Source of the DNA: JAJPXC01 sp964520525
GTDB lineage: Bacteria; Bacteroidota; Bacteroidia; Bacteroidales; Muribaculaceae
NCBI GenBank assembly: GCA_964520525.1
Contig: CAZFNR010000002.1
Coordinates: 117,782 to 181,781 of the forward strand
Length of the DNA stretch: 64,000 nucleotides
Direction of reading: 5' to 3'
Shown here: positions 18,183-26,972 of the stretch, in pieces
Layout of the letters: each line of letters opens with the position of its first letter
How positions within the stretch are numbered: the stretch's first letter is position 1
Made by a program: the position numbers and the translations under genes
The notes under the pieces: generated by a model
Database searches by the model: none
Told to the model about the DNA's origin: nothing
What the model saw: the letters and a program-made list of their open reading frames with translations, nothing else

Positions 18183-19830
18183 ACTTTGCCGGAGCCGGCT
18201 CGACTACCTTGAAATGGTCGCCGGTTTCCTTGACGATAGTGCGGTAGTAACGCTCATCATATCCCGGAAATTCGGGGTAGATGGGTACCCCTTCGGGCGA
18301 ATAGATGAATTTGCCGTTCTCATCCACTTTTTTGACGTTCCCGTCGAGATATTTCACAAACAGGAAATCGCCCAGATTCTTATATGCAGTGGTGGCTTTG
18401 GAGGCCCAGACGTCGGCTAAGTGCTGAGTCAGGTCGGCGCGGGTCGCTGCGTCAAATTCGCTAAACGTGGTCAACGCTACTTTAACATCGGCCGCAATGC
18501 TGTCCTCAAGCGACGACTGCACGCGACGTATGTCGGGAATCATCTGTGAATAACGGTTGTATGCCTGGTTGGCGACATAGTTGTTTACCCAGAAGTTGGA
18601 GTCCCACGACAGTGTGTTCACATCGCCATGAGCCAGCTCGCAGGGCGGGCGCGACACTGAGCAAAATATCGGGAGGTAGACCGAGGTGTTTGCGTCGTCG
18701 GTCCCAAACCACAGCAGCCCCTTCATCCCCTCGGGATTGGCGTCGTTGAGCTGTGCGACAAACGAGAAGCCGGTCTGTTGGGTGGCTATAGCGCGCTCAT
18801 GGGTATAGGTGACGGAATCCACATCATAGGTGAGCGGTCGCCAGCGGTAGGGGCAAGCGTAGGGCCCCGCGCCTATATCACCGTTCATGTCGAGCGGAGT
18901 GTTTTCGAAATGGTCGCGCATCATCCATTTCATATCGTTGGCGTCGACCGGTTTGGCGGGCTTTACCCACAACGGCAGCACGTCGCCCTCGCCGCGGAGC
19001 ACCCACGGCAGGTATTTCTCCATCCCGGGAGCGAACTTGTTGTAAAAAGCCCATACGCGACTGTCGCACCCTCGCAATGCTCCGCCGTCGTATACGGCAT
19101 AAGCTCGCGAGAAGCTGAAATCCTCATCTTTTCCATCGAAATATCCCTGCTGTCGAGCGAATTTGATGACATCGGGAGAATAGAGGCAGTTTTCTTTATC
19201 CTTAAGGGGGAAACGGTGTATGCGCGAATGATTGGCATGGCCCGAGATGTAGCCGTCGGGCACCCTCATGGCTACCCACACGGCACCTTTTTCCTTGCCG
19301 CCCTTGCCAATCAGTTCCATAATCCAAGCCTCCCGGGTGTCGGCGATAGAAAACGACTCGCCGCTGCTCGCGTAACCGTGCTCCTTGACCAAGTCGGTCA
19401 TCACCTTTATGGCTTCGCGAGCCGTCTTGGCGCGTTGCAGGGCGATGTAGATGAGCGAACCGTAGTCCACCACTCCGGTCGAGTCGACAAGCTCCTCGCG
19501 GCCGCCCCATGTGCTTTCCGAGATTGCTAACCCATGCTCGTTCATGTTGCCGATTGTGGCGTAAGTGTGGCGCGCTTCCGGAATCTCGCCGAGCGGCTTC
19601 CCGGTGTCCCATTCCACTACCTTGCGCATGGCTCCTTTGGGGTAGTCGGCGGCGGGTTGGTTATATAACTCGCCATAGAGGTTATGGCTGTCAGCGGCGT
19701 AAGTGATTATCACGCTGCCGTCGGATGTCGCCCCTTTGGCGGCTATCAGGCTGGTACAGGCATCGGCCTGTGAAGTAGCGGCTATCGATGCTGCCGCCAA
19801 CATTATAACTCTTATCGTGCTTATTTTCAT
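18181..19830 (-). CDS. Secreted C69-family dipeptidase
   Basis: 549 residues. Ntn-hydrolase of the PepD/acid-ceramidase-like C69 family; cleaves dipeptides. A signal peptide (1-24) ends ADA, directly before Cys25 of CTSLIAAKGAT, so cleavage would expose the cysteine as the catalytic N-terminal nucleophile, as in this family. Downstream motifs GNMNEHGLAISESTWGG and GESFSIADTREAW are characteristic. Periplasmic or outer-surface location is expected. The frame is open to 19923, but the signal peptide and the promoter at 19910 fix the start at 19830. Confidence 0.87.
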   Translation of the reverse strand: MKISTIRVIMLAAASIAATSQADACTSLIAAKGATSDGSVIITYAADSHNLYGELYNQPAADYPKGAMRKVVEWDTGKPLGEIPEARHTYATIGNMNEHGLAISESTWGGREELVDSTGVVDYGSLIYIALQRAKTAREAIKVMTDLVKEHGYASSGESFSIADTREAWIMELIGKGGKEKGAVWVAMRVPDGYISGHANHSRIHRFPLKDKENCLYSPDVIKFARQQGYFDGKDEDFSFSRAYAVYDGGALRGCDSRVWAFYNKFAPGMEKYLPWVLRGEGDVLPLWVKPAKPVDANDMKWMMRDHFENTPLDMNGDIGAGPYACPYRWRPLTYDVDSVTYTHERAIATQQTGFSFVAQLNDANPEGMKGLLWFGTDDANTSVYLPIFCSVSRPPCELAHGDVNTLSWDSNFWVNNYVANQAYNRYSQMIPDIRRVQSSLEDSIAADVKVALTTFSEFDAATRADLTQHLADVWASKATTAYKNLGDFLFVKYLDGNVKKVDENGKFIYSPEGVPIYPEFPGYDERYYRTIVKETGDHFKVVEPAPAK

Positions 19831-19909
19831 AATGGATTGGCTCACTGTGTTGATTTCATTGCAAAAAACAGAACCCCGGCACGCTTCCGATTTGCCCGGT
19901 CCCGCAACG

Positions 19910-19940
19910 CAAAGATAACTCATTAAATTCTCTCCCGCAA
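19910..19940 (-). promoter_or_regulatory. Promoter of the C69 dipeptidase
   Basis: Minus strand TATCTTTG (19910-19917), with TTG (19938-19940) 20 nt upstream. It leaves an 80-nt leader before the ATG. Confidence 0.65.
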
Positions 19941-19989
19941 CCCCACCCCTTAAAAAAGAATCGCTTTATAGGCAATCAGAATCAACGCA

Positions 19990-20009
19990 GTTTCAACCGG
20001 CAAGCGCAA
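19990..20009 (+). repeat. 20-bp direct repeat, left copy (BspA flank)
   Basis: Identical over 20 bases to 22544-22563, same orientation; the pair brackets the BspA-like gene and its promoter. Confidence 0.8.
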
Positions 20010-20169
20010 GATTAATTATTCACTTTGCTGTAAGACTAAAGTTGCGACCTTGCGACAAGGTCGAGTGATAACGCTCGACACAAAACAAGTTAATCTTCGG
20101 GAAATTTTTGAATCTTCGTGTTTCCACAATTTTGTATTGCCAACATATGTAGCTGTGGGAGTGGAGCAG

Positions 20170-22419
20170 TTAGCGCTTGCGGCGACCGTCCCAATCTTCC
20201 CACGAAGATTTGTGGACGGCGCAGTTGTCGAATTGCTCGGCAAATTCTCTCACGCTGCGCGCCTCTTTTTGGTAGCGGATGCGGTCGCTGTTGTTGTATG
20301 CTTTGTCGTACTGAGCGTTCATCTTAATCAGTCTCGAAATCCAATTGTTATAGGTGTGGATTAGCGACATCATATTCGGACTGGTTTTTCGCTTTGTCTG
20401 CGTGCCGCTCGATTTCGTTTCGGAGGTGGCAGGCGTTGTTGATGTACTTGTCCGGGCGGCAGGCGTTGTTGTCGCGGCGTAGTTTAGAGAGCTATTGCGG
20501 TTTATCACTTGGTTAAGGGAGTTTGCCATCCGACCCAAGGCGTCCGCCATCTGCAACCAAGCATTTTGCCGATTTTGCCTTTCGATTTCGGCTTGCTGCT
20601 CTATAATTTGCTGCTGGGACTGTTGTTCTTGTATCTGCTTTTGTCGTGCGTTCTCGGCAATCTTAGTCTTCATGTACATTCCGCAGTCCTTGAAGGCATC
20701 ACTGCCGACCTTTGCCCCAACCGGAATGCTATAGTCCCACAGAGCGTAGCATCCGTCAAAAGCATTATCACCAAATTCTTTTATGTTTTCGATGTTGATA
20801 TATTTTAAATTAGTACAACCGCTAAAAGCATGGCATGGGATACAATCGAGGCTATCCGATAAGATTACATATTTAAGTTTAAAGTTATTACATAACGCCC
20901 AAGCACCCAATTCTTTTATACTTGTCAATTCGGCGATTGGCAGATTAGCGCCACGAAGGCCACCGCTGCCTATTTGTTCGGTCTTCCTGAGGTCAATCGT
21001 TGATAAGGACTTACAATTATCAAATCCATTCTCTTCGATTGTTCTTATTGAAAAGCCATCAACCGTAGCCAGTGCCGCACATCCTCTAAAGGCCTCCCTC
21101 CCAATGCATTCAACATTAGTCAGGACTACATGCTTAAGTTTTTTGCAACTGTAAAATGTTGCGGTATTCAATTTAGAAACCCGTTCCGGAATAGCGATGT
21201 TTTCAATTGAGGAGCATCTAAGAAATGCATAACTGCCAATCAAATCTACAGCATCAGGAATATCGATGATTGCAAGCGAATTACAATCGGCAAAAGCCAA
21301 TTCTCCGATGGTTCGTAGGCTGTCGGGGAGTGTTATTTTTTCCAATTTCTGACAAGCGATAAATGCCGCTCTTGCAATATCCGTCACAAAATAGTTGTGT
21401 CCTTGATATGTGACAGAATTAGGGATGTCGATGTTCGCATGATTGTATTGACGCAAATACGAGCTAACCAATGTTACACTCTGACTGTCATCGTTTATCT
21501 TGAAGTCGAAGTTGCCAACGCTGAAATCGGATTTAGCTATGACCTCCTTAGATTTTATGTAGTCAACGTGTATTACGTCTGTCATTAAATGCGCTTTACA
21601 GTCAAAGACATATTTTGTCGAAAATGTATAATAATCTTGGATATTTCCGATTTCGGTGATGCTTTGAGGGATAATGAGCTCGGTCGTAATGTCGTCGGGA
21701 AACGCTCCCGCGCCCAATTTGCGTAAAGAACCGGGAAGTGCGACGTTGGTTAGCTTGCTGCACCCGGCAAAGGCGTTAAACCCAATATCTGTCACACTCT
21801 CCGGAATGTGTATCGACTCTATTTGCCAGCATCCGGAAAAAGCCTGACCCTCTACTTCTTTTACTCCGTCGGGAATTATAACTTTTTTCAGGGAATAACA
21901 CGCAGAAAATGCACAAGCGCCTATTTTGGTCAATTTCTTTGGAAGTTCTAATTTGCTTAATGATGGACAAGAGCTAAAAGCCCATTTCCCAATATGCTCA
22001 ACTTCCGGCATTATAACCTCTTTTAGATTTTGACAATTTGAAAACGTGCGGTCTTCAATTCTTTTTACGCCTGACGGAATCGTTATTTTTATTAGGTTCT
22101 TGCAGTTTTCAAAGGCCGACTGCTCAATCCGCTTTATGGTATTAGGGAGCTTTATTGTTTGTGCGAAACAGCCCTTAAAAGCCCCTTTCTTGATGCCGCT
22201 AACTGTTATGTCTTGGAATCCGACTCTAATTTGACTGGGGATTGTGATTTTTTTGCCAGAACAAGCCTCCTGCGAACGAACTTTTTTTACGCTGGCACTA
22301 TAGTCGTTGTACTCATACTCTATGCCATCTATAGTTATGCTCTTATTGTAACCCGCTGCGGTGAAGGTAGCGGAGAAGAGCGAAAGGGTTAGGATTAGAA
22401 GGATTGTTCGGGCGTTCAT
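20170..22419 (-). CDS. BspA-type leucine-rich-repeat surface protein
   Basis: 749 residues. Signal peptide (MNARTILLILTLSLFSATFT, 1 to about 23), then many LRR_5/BspA repeats of about 23 residues (pattern AF-C-L--I-IP--V--IG) from about residue 60 to 590, interrupted by a small non-repeat segment near 270-340. The C-terminal part is different: a Gln-rich coiled-coil-like stretch (about 590-640), a Ser/Thr-rich linker, and a basic 70-residue tail ending in GRRKR. BspA proteins are adhesins binding host proteins or other bacteria. The gene is AT-richer than its neighbours and bracketed by a 20-bp direct repeat, which suggests acquisition. Start chosen at the signal peptide. Confidence 0.85.
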   Translation of the reverse strand: MNARTILLILTLSLFSATFTAAGYNKSITIDGIEYEYNDYSASVKKVRSQEACSGKKITIPSQIRVGFQDITVSGIKKGAFKGCFAQTIKLPNTIKRIEQSAFENCKNLIKITIPSGVKRIEDRTFSNCQNLKEVIMPEVEHIGKWAFSSCPSLSKLELPKKLTKIGACAFSACYSLKKVIIPDGVKEVEGQAFSGCWQIESIHIPESVTDIGFNAFAGCSKLTNVALPGSLRKLGAGAFPDDITTELIIPQSITEIGNIQDYYTFSTKYVFDCKAHLMTDVIHVDYIKSKEVIAKSDFSVGNFDFKINDDSQSVTLVSSYLRQYNHANIDIPNSVTYQGHNYFVTDIARAAFIACQKLEKITLPDSLRTIGELAFADCNSLAIIDIPDAVDLIGSYAFLRCSSIENIAIPERVSKLNTATFYSCKKLKHVVLTNVECIGREAFRGCAALATVDGFSIRTIEENGFDNCKSLSTIDLRKTEQIGSGGLRGANLPIAELTSIKELGAWALCNNFKLKYVILSDSLDCIPCHAFSGCTNLKYINIENIKEFGDNAFDGCYALWDYSIPVGAKVGSDAFKDCGMYMKTKIAENARQKQIQEQQSQQQIIEQQAEIERQNRQNAWLQMADALGRMANSLNQVINRNSSLNYAATTTPAARTSTSTTPATSETKSSGTQTKRKTSPNMMSLIHTYNNWISRLIKMNAQYDKAYNNSDRIRYQKEARSVREFAEQFDNCAVHKSSWEDWDGRRKR

Positions 22420-22464
22420 GAGGATTCTATTGCGTTTTGTTGATGCCAATACTATCATATAGCG

Positions 22465-22472
22465 CAAAAATA
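22465..22472 (-). promoter_or_regulatory. -7 promoter box of the BspA-like gene
   Basis: TATTTTTG on the minus strand, 45 nt before the ATG at 22419. Confidence 0.6.
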
Positions 22473-22543
22473 ACGAAAACTTGCGTTTATTAGATATAAT
22501 TGTTTGATATTTTGCCGAGAAGTGCCTCCTGGTAAAATTCACG

Positions 22544-22563
22544 GTTTCAACCGGCAAGCGCAA
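22544..22563 (+). repeat. 20-bp direct repeat, right copy (BspA flank)
   Basis: Exact match to 19990-20009; abuts the terminator of the acyl-CoA ligase gene. Confidence 0.8.
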
Positions 22564-22587
22564 AAAAGGGGAGACTGAAATCTCCCC
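22562..22587 (-). terminator. Intrinsic terminator of the acyl-CoA ligase gene
   Basis: Minus strand: GGGGAGA (22587-22581), 6-nt loop, TCTCCCC (22574-22568), then six T. Lies 27 bp after the stop codon. Confidence 0.9.
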
Positions 22588-22614
22588 TCGGTATTAATCA
22601 CTTTGTGGTTGTGA

Positions 22615-24396
22615 TTACTCGTACATTCGGTCAATCAGCGGAGCGTAGTGCTCGGCGATGACTTTGCGGCGCAACTTGAGGGTGTTGGTCAGTTCGCCCG
22701 ATTCCATGGCAAACTCTTTGGGCAACAGCGTGAAACGCTTGATACGCTCAAATGGAGCGAGTCCGGTTTGCAACGGTGTGATGCGGTCCTCAACATATTT
22801 GATTATATCGGGATTTTGCAGAAGTTCCTCGCGAGAACCGATATTGATTCCCGCTTGGCGTGCGTAATCCTCGATTTTGTCAAATGCGGGCACTATCAGA
22901 GCGGTCACAAATTTGCGTTTGTCGGCGATGACAGCCACCTGCTCGATGAGACTGTCTTCGCAAAGCCGGCTTTCGATGGCTTGCGGAGCGATGTATTTGC
23001 CGTTTGAGGTTTTGAACAGGTCTTTTAGCCGCTCGGTGAGTATTAGCGCGCCGTCATTGTTGATATACCCGGCATCGCCGGTGCGGAACCAGCCGTCGGC
23101 GGTGAAAGCCGCCTCGGTCGCTTCCGGTTTGTTGTAATAGCTCTTCATCACCGTGGGACCTTTTACGAGTATCTCCCCATCTGCCCCGATTTTTATCCGT
23201 ATGCGCGGTAGCACCGTCCCCACGGTGCCTATCTCTTGACCGTATTGCGGGTAACAGGTGACGGTGGCAGCGGTCTCCGACAGCCCGTAACCGACCACGA
23301 TGTTGATACCACATCCGTGCATGAACTCTACGATTTTATCGCTGATGGGCGCGCCGGCGGTGGGATATATGTTCCCGTTGTCTACCCCTATGACGCGGCG
23401 CAGAGGCCCGAACACCCGGCGGTCGTAGAATCGATAGCGAGCCTCAAGCCATAGCGGTGCCCGGCGTCCTTTGCGCAGGTAGCCGAGGTTGCGTTTGATT
23501 CCTATTTTCAACGCGCGGTTGAGGAGCATACGCCTTAATGCGCTCATGGCCGACATCTTGTCCTGAATCACGGTGTAAACCTTTTCCCAAAACCGCGGTA
23601 CGCTGCACAGACAGGTCGGATTTACCCGGCGCAATGTCGCTTGTATCTCTTTGGGGTTGAGATTCACAAATATCTTCATGCCGGTATAAAGGCAGAAATA
23701 GGTCCACGCTTTTTCAAATATGTGGCTCAACGGGAGAAATGACACTGACGAATCGCGGTCGCTCAACATCGTCAGGCGTTCGCGATGAATTTCCATCACG
23801 GCGTTGAAGCAGCTATGGGTCAACACCGCGCCCTTAGGCTCGCCTGTTGTGCCGGAGGTGTAGATGAGTGTGGCTATATCGTCGGGAGTGGCCGATTTGC
23901 GGCGGTGCTCCACTTCGGCGAGGTCGTGTTCTGACGGCTGCGTCAAGAGGTCATTGAATTTACACCCCTCGCACTCGATGTCGGTGTAGGGTATCACCCG
24001 CTGCAGCGAGGGGCAATGGGCTTTGGCGGCTAAGGCAGTCTCATATTGCTCTTTAGTCCCTGTGAATATGATGGTTGCCTTGGAGTCATTGACGATATAT
24101 TCCACCTGTTCTCTGGAACTCGTCGAGTAAATTGACACCGGTATTGCCCTCACGGCGAAAGCGGCGAAGTCGGTTATGACGATTTCTGGACGGTTGGGGG
24201 AGAAGATGGCCACGCTATCGCCCTCGGATATGCCCATGGCAATGAAAGCGGCGGCCAGTCGGTCAACCTTGTCACTCAATTGCCGCCACGACAAAAAGGT
24301 GTCGTGGTTATCGCCGGCTTCGCGGAATGCGATGGCCTCGCGGTCACCGTATTTGTGAGCCTGGCCGCTGATTAGGTCGGTTAATATGTTTGCCAT
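22615..24396 (-). CDS. Long-chain fatty acid-CoA ligase (AMP-forming), FadD-like
   Basis: 593 residues. Adenylates a fatty acid and transfers it to CoA, feeding phospholipid synthesis or degradation. Seen: P-loop-like YTSGTTGEPKGAVLTH (about 178-193), SFLPLSHIFE, GYGLSETAATVTCYP (A5-type motif) and the C-terminal ILTERLKDLFKTSNGKYIAP hinge with its LKD and the GKYI catalytic-loop Lys. No membrane segment is obvious. Single gene with its own promoter and terminator, divergent from asd. Substrate chain length cannot be read from the sequence. Confidence 0.9.
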   Translation of the reverse strand: MANILTDLISGQAHKYGDREAIAFREAGDNHDTFLSWRQLSDKVDRLAAAFIAMGISEGDSVAIFSPNRPEIVITDFAAFAVRAIPVSIYSTSSREQVEYIVNDSKATIIFTGTKEQYETALAAKAHCPSLQRVIPYTDIECEGCKFNDLLTQPSEHDLAEVEHRRKSATPDDIATLIYTSGTTGEPKGAVLTHSCFNAVMEIHRERLTMLSDRDSSVSFLPLSHIFEKAWTYFCLYTGMKIFVNLNPKEIQATLRRVNPTCLCSVPRFWEKVYTVIQDKMSAMSALRRMLLNRALKIGIKRNLGYLRKGRRAPLWLEARYRFYDRRVFGPLRRVIGVDNGNIYPTAGAPISDKIVEFMHGCGINIVVGYGLSETAATVTCYPQYGQEIGTVGTVLPRIRIKIGADGEILVKGPTVMKSYYNKPEATEAAFTADGWFRTGDAGYINNDGALILTERLKDLFKTSNGKYIAPQAIESRLCEDSLIEQVAVIADKRKFVTALIVPAFDKIEDYARQAGINIGSREELLQNPDIIKYVEDRITPLQTGLAPFERIKRFTLLPKEFAMESGELTNTLKLRRKVIAEHYAPLIDRMYE

Positions 24397-24423
24397 ACTC
24401 TTATTTTTTTGTCAAAAGCGATG

Positions 24424-24431
24424 CAAAATTA
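24424..24431 (-). promoter_or_regulatory. -7 promoter box of the acyl-CoA ligase gene
   Basis: TAATTTTG on the minus strand, 27 nt before the ATG. Confidence 0.65.
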
Positions 24432-24482
24432 AGCAGATTATCTATTAACAGCAGCATCGCAAGCGGCGGAAATGGGCTGACG

Positions 24483-24518
24483 TTAACATTCATTTCCATC
24501 CCGCACACTAAATGTTAA
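24483..24518. promoter_or_regulatory. Inverted repeat between divergent genes, possible operator
   Basis: TTAACATT (24483-24490) and AATGTTAA (24511-24518) form an 8-bp perfect inverted repeat with a 20-bp spacer, between the divergent acyl-CoA ligase and asd promoters. No regulator can be assigned. Confidence 0.3.
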
Positions 24519-24610
24519 TTTGCGTAGCCGCACATTCCCGTCTTTACTGATTCATCGGTAATAGCTTCGGATTTGTAGTGAATATTCTTGGTTGAAATTG
24601 GGAATTGTTT

Positions 24611-24618
24611 TAATTTTG
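24611..24618 (+). promoter_or_regulatory. -7 promoter box of asd
   Basis: TAATTTTG, 42 nt before the asd ATG. Confidence 0.65.
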
Positions 24619-24660
24619 CGCACCAAAACAAGAATATTGTAATTTTAAAGGTTTATAATT

Positions 24661-25668
24661 ATGAAAATAGCCATCGTCGGAGCCAGCGGAGCCGTTGGGC
24701 AGGAATTTTTAAGGGTGCTTCAAGAGCAGAATTTCCCGGTGACCGAACTATTGTTGTTCGGGTCGAGCCGCAGTGCGGGCCGCGCCTATAGGTTTCAGGA
24801 TAAAGATATTATAGTTAAGGAACTGAAACATGGCGATGACTTCAAGGGCGTTGACATCGCTTTCACTTCGGCAGGCGCTGGGACATCCAAAGAGTTTGCC
24901 GAGACCATTACCCGCCACGGCGCGATTATGATTGACAATTCAAGCGCGTTCCGCATGGACGACGATGTGCCTTTGGTGGTTCCCGAAGTTAACGGCGACG
25001 ACGCCTTCAACACCCCCCGCAACATAATAGCCAACCCCAATTGCACCACCATACAAATGGTTGTCGCGCTCAAACCCATAAACGACATCTCGCCGATACG
25101 CCGCGTCCACGTGGCGACCTATCAGGCAGCCAGCGGGGCGGGAGCGGCAGCGATGGACGAGCTTGTGACGCAGCACAGACAGCTTGCATGCGGCGAGGAG
25201 CCCACTATCGAGAAATTCGCCTACCAGCTCGCCTACAACGTCATCCCCCACGTTGACGTGTTCCTTGACAACGGATACACCAAAGAGGAGATGAAGATGT
25301 ACAACGAAACCAAGAAAATCATGCACGCACCCGGTCTTGATGTCAGTGCCACCTGTGTGCGTGTGCCGGTGATGCGCGCCCACTCCGAAGCCATTTGGGT
25401 CGAGACCGAGCAACCCGTCAGCATCGAACAAGCGCGACAGGCGTTCGCCGCCGCACAGGGGCTTGTGGTCGTTGATGAACCCGCCGCTAAGCGTTACCCG
25501 ATGCCGCTCGAAATCGCCGGCAAGGACCCCGTCTATGTTGGACGTCTGCGCAAAGACCTTACAAACCCCAACGGTTTGTCGTTTTGGGTGGTTGGCGACC
25601 AAATCAAAAAAGGCGCAGCCCTCAACGCAGTCCAGATAGCGCAATATATGCTGAATCATAAAAAATAA
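24661..25668 (+). CDS. asd: Aspartate-semialdehyde dehydrogenase
   Basis: 335 residues. Reduces aspartyl phosphate to aspartate semialdehyde for lysine/DAP, threonine and methionine synthesis. NADP-binding GASGAVGQEFLRVL (7-20), catalytic Cys in NPNCTT (about 121-126), the ATYQAASGAG loop, and the LRKDLTNPNGLSFWVVGD tail are all present. Full length, own promoter. A long open frame exists on the opposite strand but is a codon-bias shadow. Confidence 0.95.
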   Translation: MKIAIVGASGAVGQEFLRVLQEQNFPVTELLLFGSSRSAGRAYRFQDKDIIVKELKHGDDFKGVDIAFTSAGAGTSKEFAETITRHGAIMIDNSSAFRMDDDVPLVVPEVNGDDAFNTPRNIIANPNCTTIQMVVALKPINDISPIRRVHVATYQAASGAGAAAMDELVTQHRQLACGEEPTIEKFAYQLAYNVIPHVDVFLDNGYTKEEMKMYNETKKIMHAPGLDVSATCVRVPVMRAHSEAIWVETEQPVSIEQARQAFAAAQGLVVVDEPAAKRYPMPLEIAGKDPVYVGRLRKDLTNPNGLSFWVVGDQIKKGAALNAVQIAQYMLNHKK

Positions 25669-25729
25669 GCGAGCGAACAATAACGCCGCATATATGTTAT
25701 CATAATACAACGCACTAAAGCTAACGATT

Positions 25730-25894
25730 ATGAAAAAATATGTATGCGATGTCTGCGGGTGGATATATGACCCCGCTAAAGGAGACCCCGATGGCGGTAT
25801 CGCGCCCGGAACTCCATTTGAGGATATCCCCGATGATTGGGTGTGCCCGATATGTGGCGTAGGCAAGGACCGATTCAGCCCCGTTGAAGAATAG
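25730..25894 (+). CDS. Rubredoxin
   Basis: 54 residues, missed by size filters. One-iron electron carrier: cysteines in YVCDVCGWIYDP and WVCPICGVGKD give the two CxxCG knuckles; aromatic and proline positions match rubredoxins. Follows asd by 61 bp; I see no clear promoter in that gap, so read-through from asd is possible. Followed by a stem-loop. Confidence 0.95.
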   Translation: MKKYVCDVCGWIYDPAKGDPDGGIAPGTPFEDIPDDWVCPICGVGKDRFSPVEE

Positions 25895-25904
25895 GTAAAA
25901 GACA

Positions 25905-25938
25905 GGCCGTGCACAACAGAGTTAGCGCGTGTACGGCC
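25905..25938 (+). terminator. Stem-loop after rubredoxin
   Basis: GGCCGTGCAC pairs with GTGTACGGCC (10 bp, one G-T pair) across a 14-nt loop, followed by CTCTTT. Weak T tract. Confidence 0.55.
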
Positions 25939-26068
25939 CTCTTTATGTCCAATTATTTCCCGACCAGTCGCTAAGCTCGGCACGATCGAATCGCATCATC
26001 TCAAATAGGCAACCCACACGTGCCATCGGGCAGGCTGCCAGAATATCGCAGCCACAGTTATTATATTG

Positions 26069-26085
26069 CAAGGATAACGCTTTTC
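26069..26085 (-). repeat. Inverted partner of the 63-bp element core
   Basis: CAAGGATAACGCT (26069-26081) is the exact reverse complement of bases inside copy A (17243 region), and bases 26073-26085 match the reverse complement of 26137-26149 at 12 of 13 positions. Copy B therefore has an inverted half about 50 bp to its left. Confidence 0.6.
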
Positions 26086-26116
26086 AAAAAAATTTATACA
26101 CCGCGACTTCGACTAT

Positions 26117-26179
26117 TCGCAGGTTTGCCCGCGTTAGAATAGCGTTATCTATGATACTTCACAGCAATCTTTAATGAAA
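26117..26179 (+). repeat. 63-bp interspersed element, copy B
   Basis: Gap-free match to 17215-17277 (50/63). Lies 50 bp before the promoter of a glycosyltransferase gene, as copy A lies 61 bp before that of the YitT-like gene. Confidence 0.75.
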
Positions 26180-26228
26180 GAGCCACGCCTTTTTATTCTG
26201 TTGGTGTAGAAATCCCATGTTTTTTATC

Positions 26229-26236
26229 TAAATTTG
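26229..26236 (+). promoter_or_regulatory. -7 promoter box of the GT2 gene
   Basis: TAAATTTG, 7 nt before the ATG at 26244; predicts a leaderless or nearly leaderless mRNA. Confidence 0.6.
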
Positions 26237-26243
26237 CATCGCG

Positions 26244-26972
26244 ATGAATCCACTATTTTCAATAATTACGGTTACCTACAACGCCGCCGCGACGCTCCCC
26301 CCCACCCTGCGGAGCGTTGGTGAGCAGACCTGCCGCCTGTTTGAGCATCTCGTCATCGATGGGGCTTCGACCGATGGCACACAACGCCTTGCCACCGATG
26401 CCGGCATCAAAGAGACTGTAGTATACTCCGAGCCCGACAAAGGCCTTTATGACGCTATGAACAAGGGGCTTTCACTGGCTAAAGGCGAATATGTCATATT
26501 CTTGAACGCCGGAGACTCTTTTCACTCTCCCGACACTCTTCAGAGCATAGCCGACGCCATAATGGAAAACGATTTCCCCGGAATCGTCTATGGACAAACG
26601 GACATAGTGGATTCAGAACGTCGCCGAATCGGCGAGCGGCATCTGCGCGCCCCCGAGACTCTCACGCTGAAAAGTTTCGCTAACGGAATGGTGGTATGCC
26701 ATCAAGCATTTGTGGCGCTGCGCCGCATCACCGGACCGTTTGATTTGCAATACCGATTTTCAGCCGACTACGACTGGTGCATCAAATGCCTTCAACACTC
26801 GCGCCACAATATCTATATTCCCCAAGTAACAGTCGATTATCTGAATGAAGGCGTGACTACCGCCAACCACCGCAAGTCGCTGATGGAGCGGTTTCGCATT
26901 ATGTGCTACTATTACGGCACAATCCCGACAATCCTGCGTCACATAAAATTTCTGCTAAGATGGTTATCCTGA
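26244..26972 (+). CDS. Glycosyltransferase family 2
   Basis: 242 residues, GT-A fold. N-terminal FSIITVTYNAAATLPPTL, nucleotide-binding VIDGASTDGT (about 38-47), the DxD-like FLNAGDSF near residue 90 and SADYDWCIK (about 171-179) are typical of the WcaA/WcaE-type subgroup that decorates surface polysaccharides. No membrane segment. The end overlaps the start of the DUF4286 gene by 13 bp, so the three genes to ruvC form one operon. Acceptor unknown. Confidence 0.88.
   Translation: MNPLFSIITVTYNAAATLPPTLRSVGEQTCRLFEHLVIDGASTDGTQRLATDAGIKETVVYSEPDKGLYDAMNKGLSLAKGEYVIFLNAGDSFHSPDTLQSIADAIMENDFPGIVYGQTDIVDSERRRIGERHLRAPETLTLKSFANGMVVCHQAFVALRRITGPFDLQYRFSADYDWCIKCLQHSRHNIYIPQVTVDYLNEGVTTANHRKSLMERFRIMCYYYGTIPTILRHIKFLLRWLS

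Larger units (their letters stand above)
19831..20169. other. Gene-free gap between the C69 gene and the BspA-like gene
   Basis: About 340 bp holding the dipeptidase promoter (19910), the left copy of a 20-bp direct repeat (19990-20009) and a compact hairpin (20045-20063; 8-bp stem, CGA loop). No ORF with coding character on either strand. Confidence 0.5.
25895..26243. other. 349-bp gene-free gap with terminator and shared element
   Basis: Contains the rubredoxin terminator (25905), about 130 bp with nothing recognisable, an inverted partner motif (26069-26085), the second 63-bp element copy (26117-26179) and the promoter of the GT2 gene (26229). Confidence 0.6.

Noticed and set aside
18778..19530. 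Plus-strand ORF of 250 residues opposite the C69 dipeptidase
   Set aside because: Shadow frame; the dipeptidase has clear catalytic motifs on the other strand.
24940..25983. Long minus-strand ORF (347 codons) opposite asd
   Set aside because: Mirror frame of a GC-biased gene; composition and lack of motifs mark it as a shadow.
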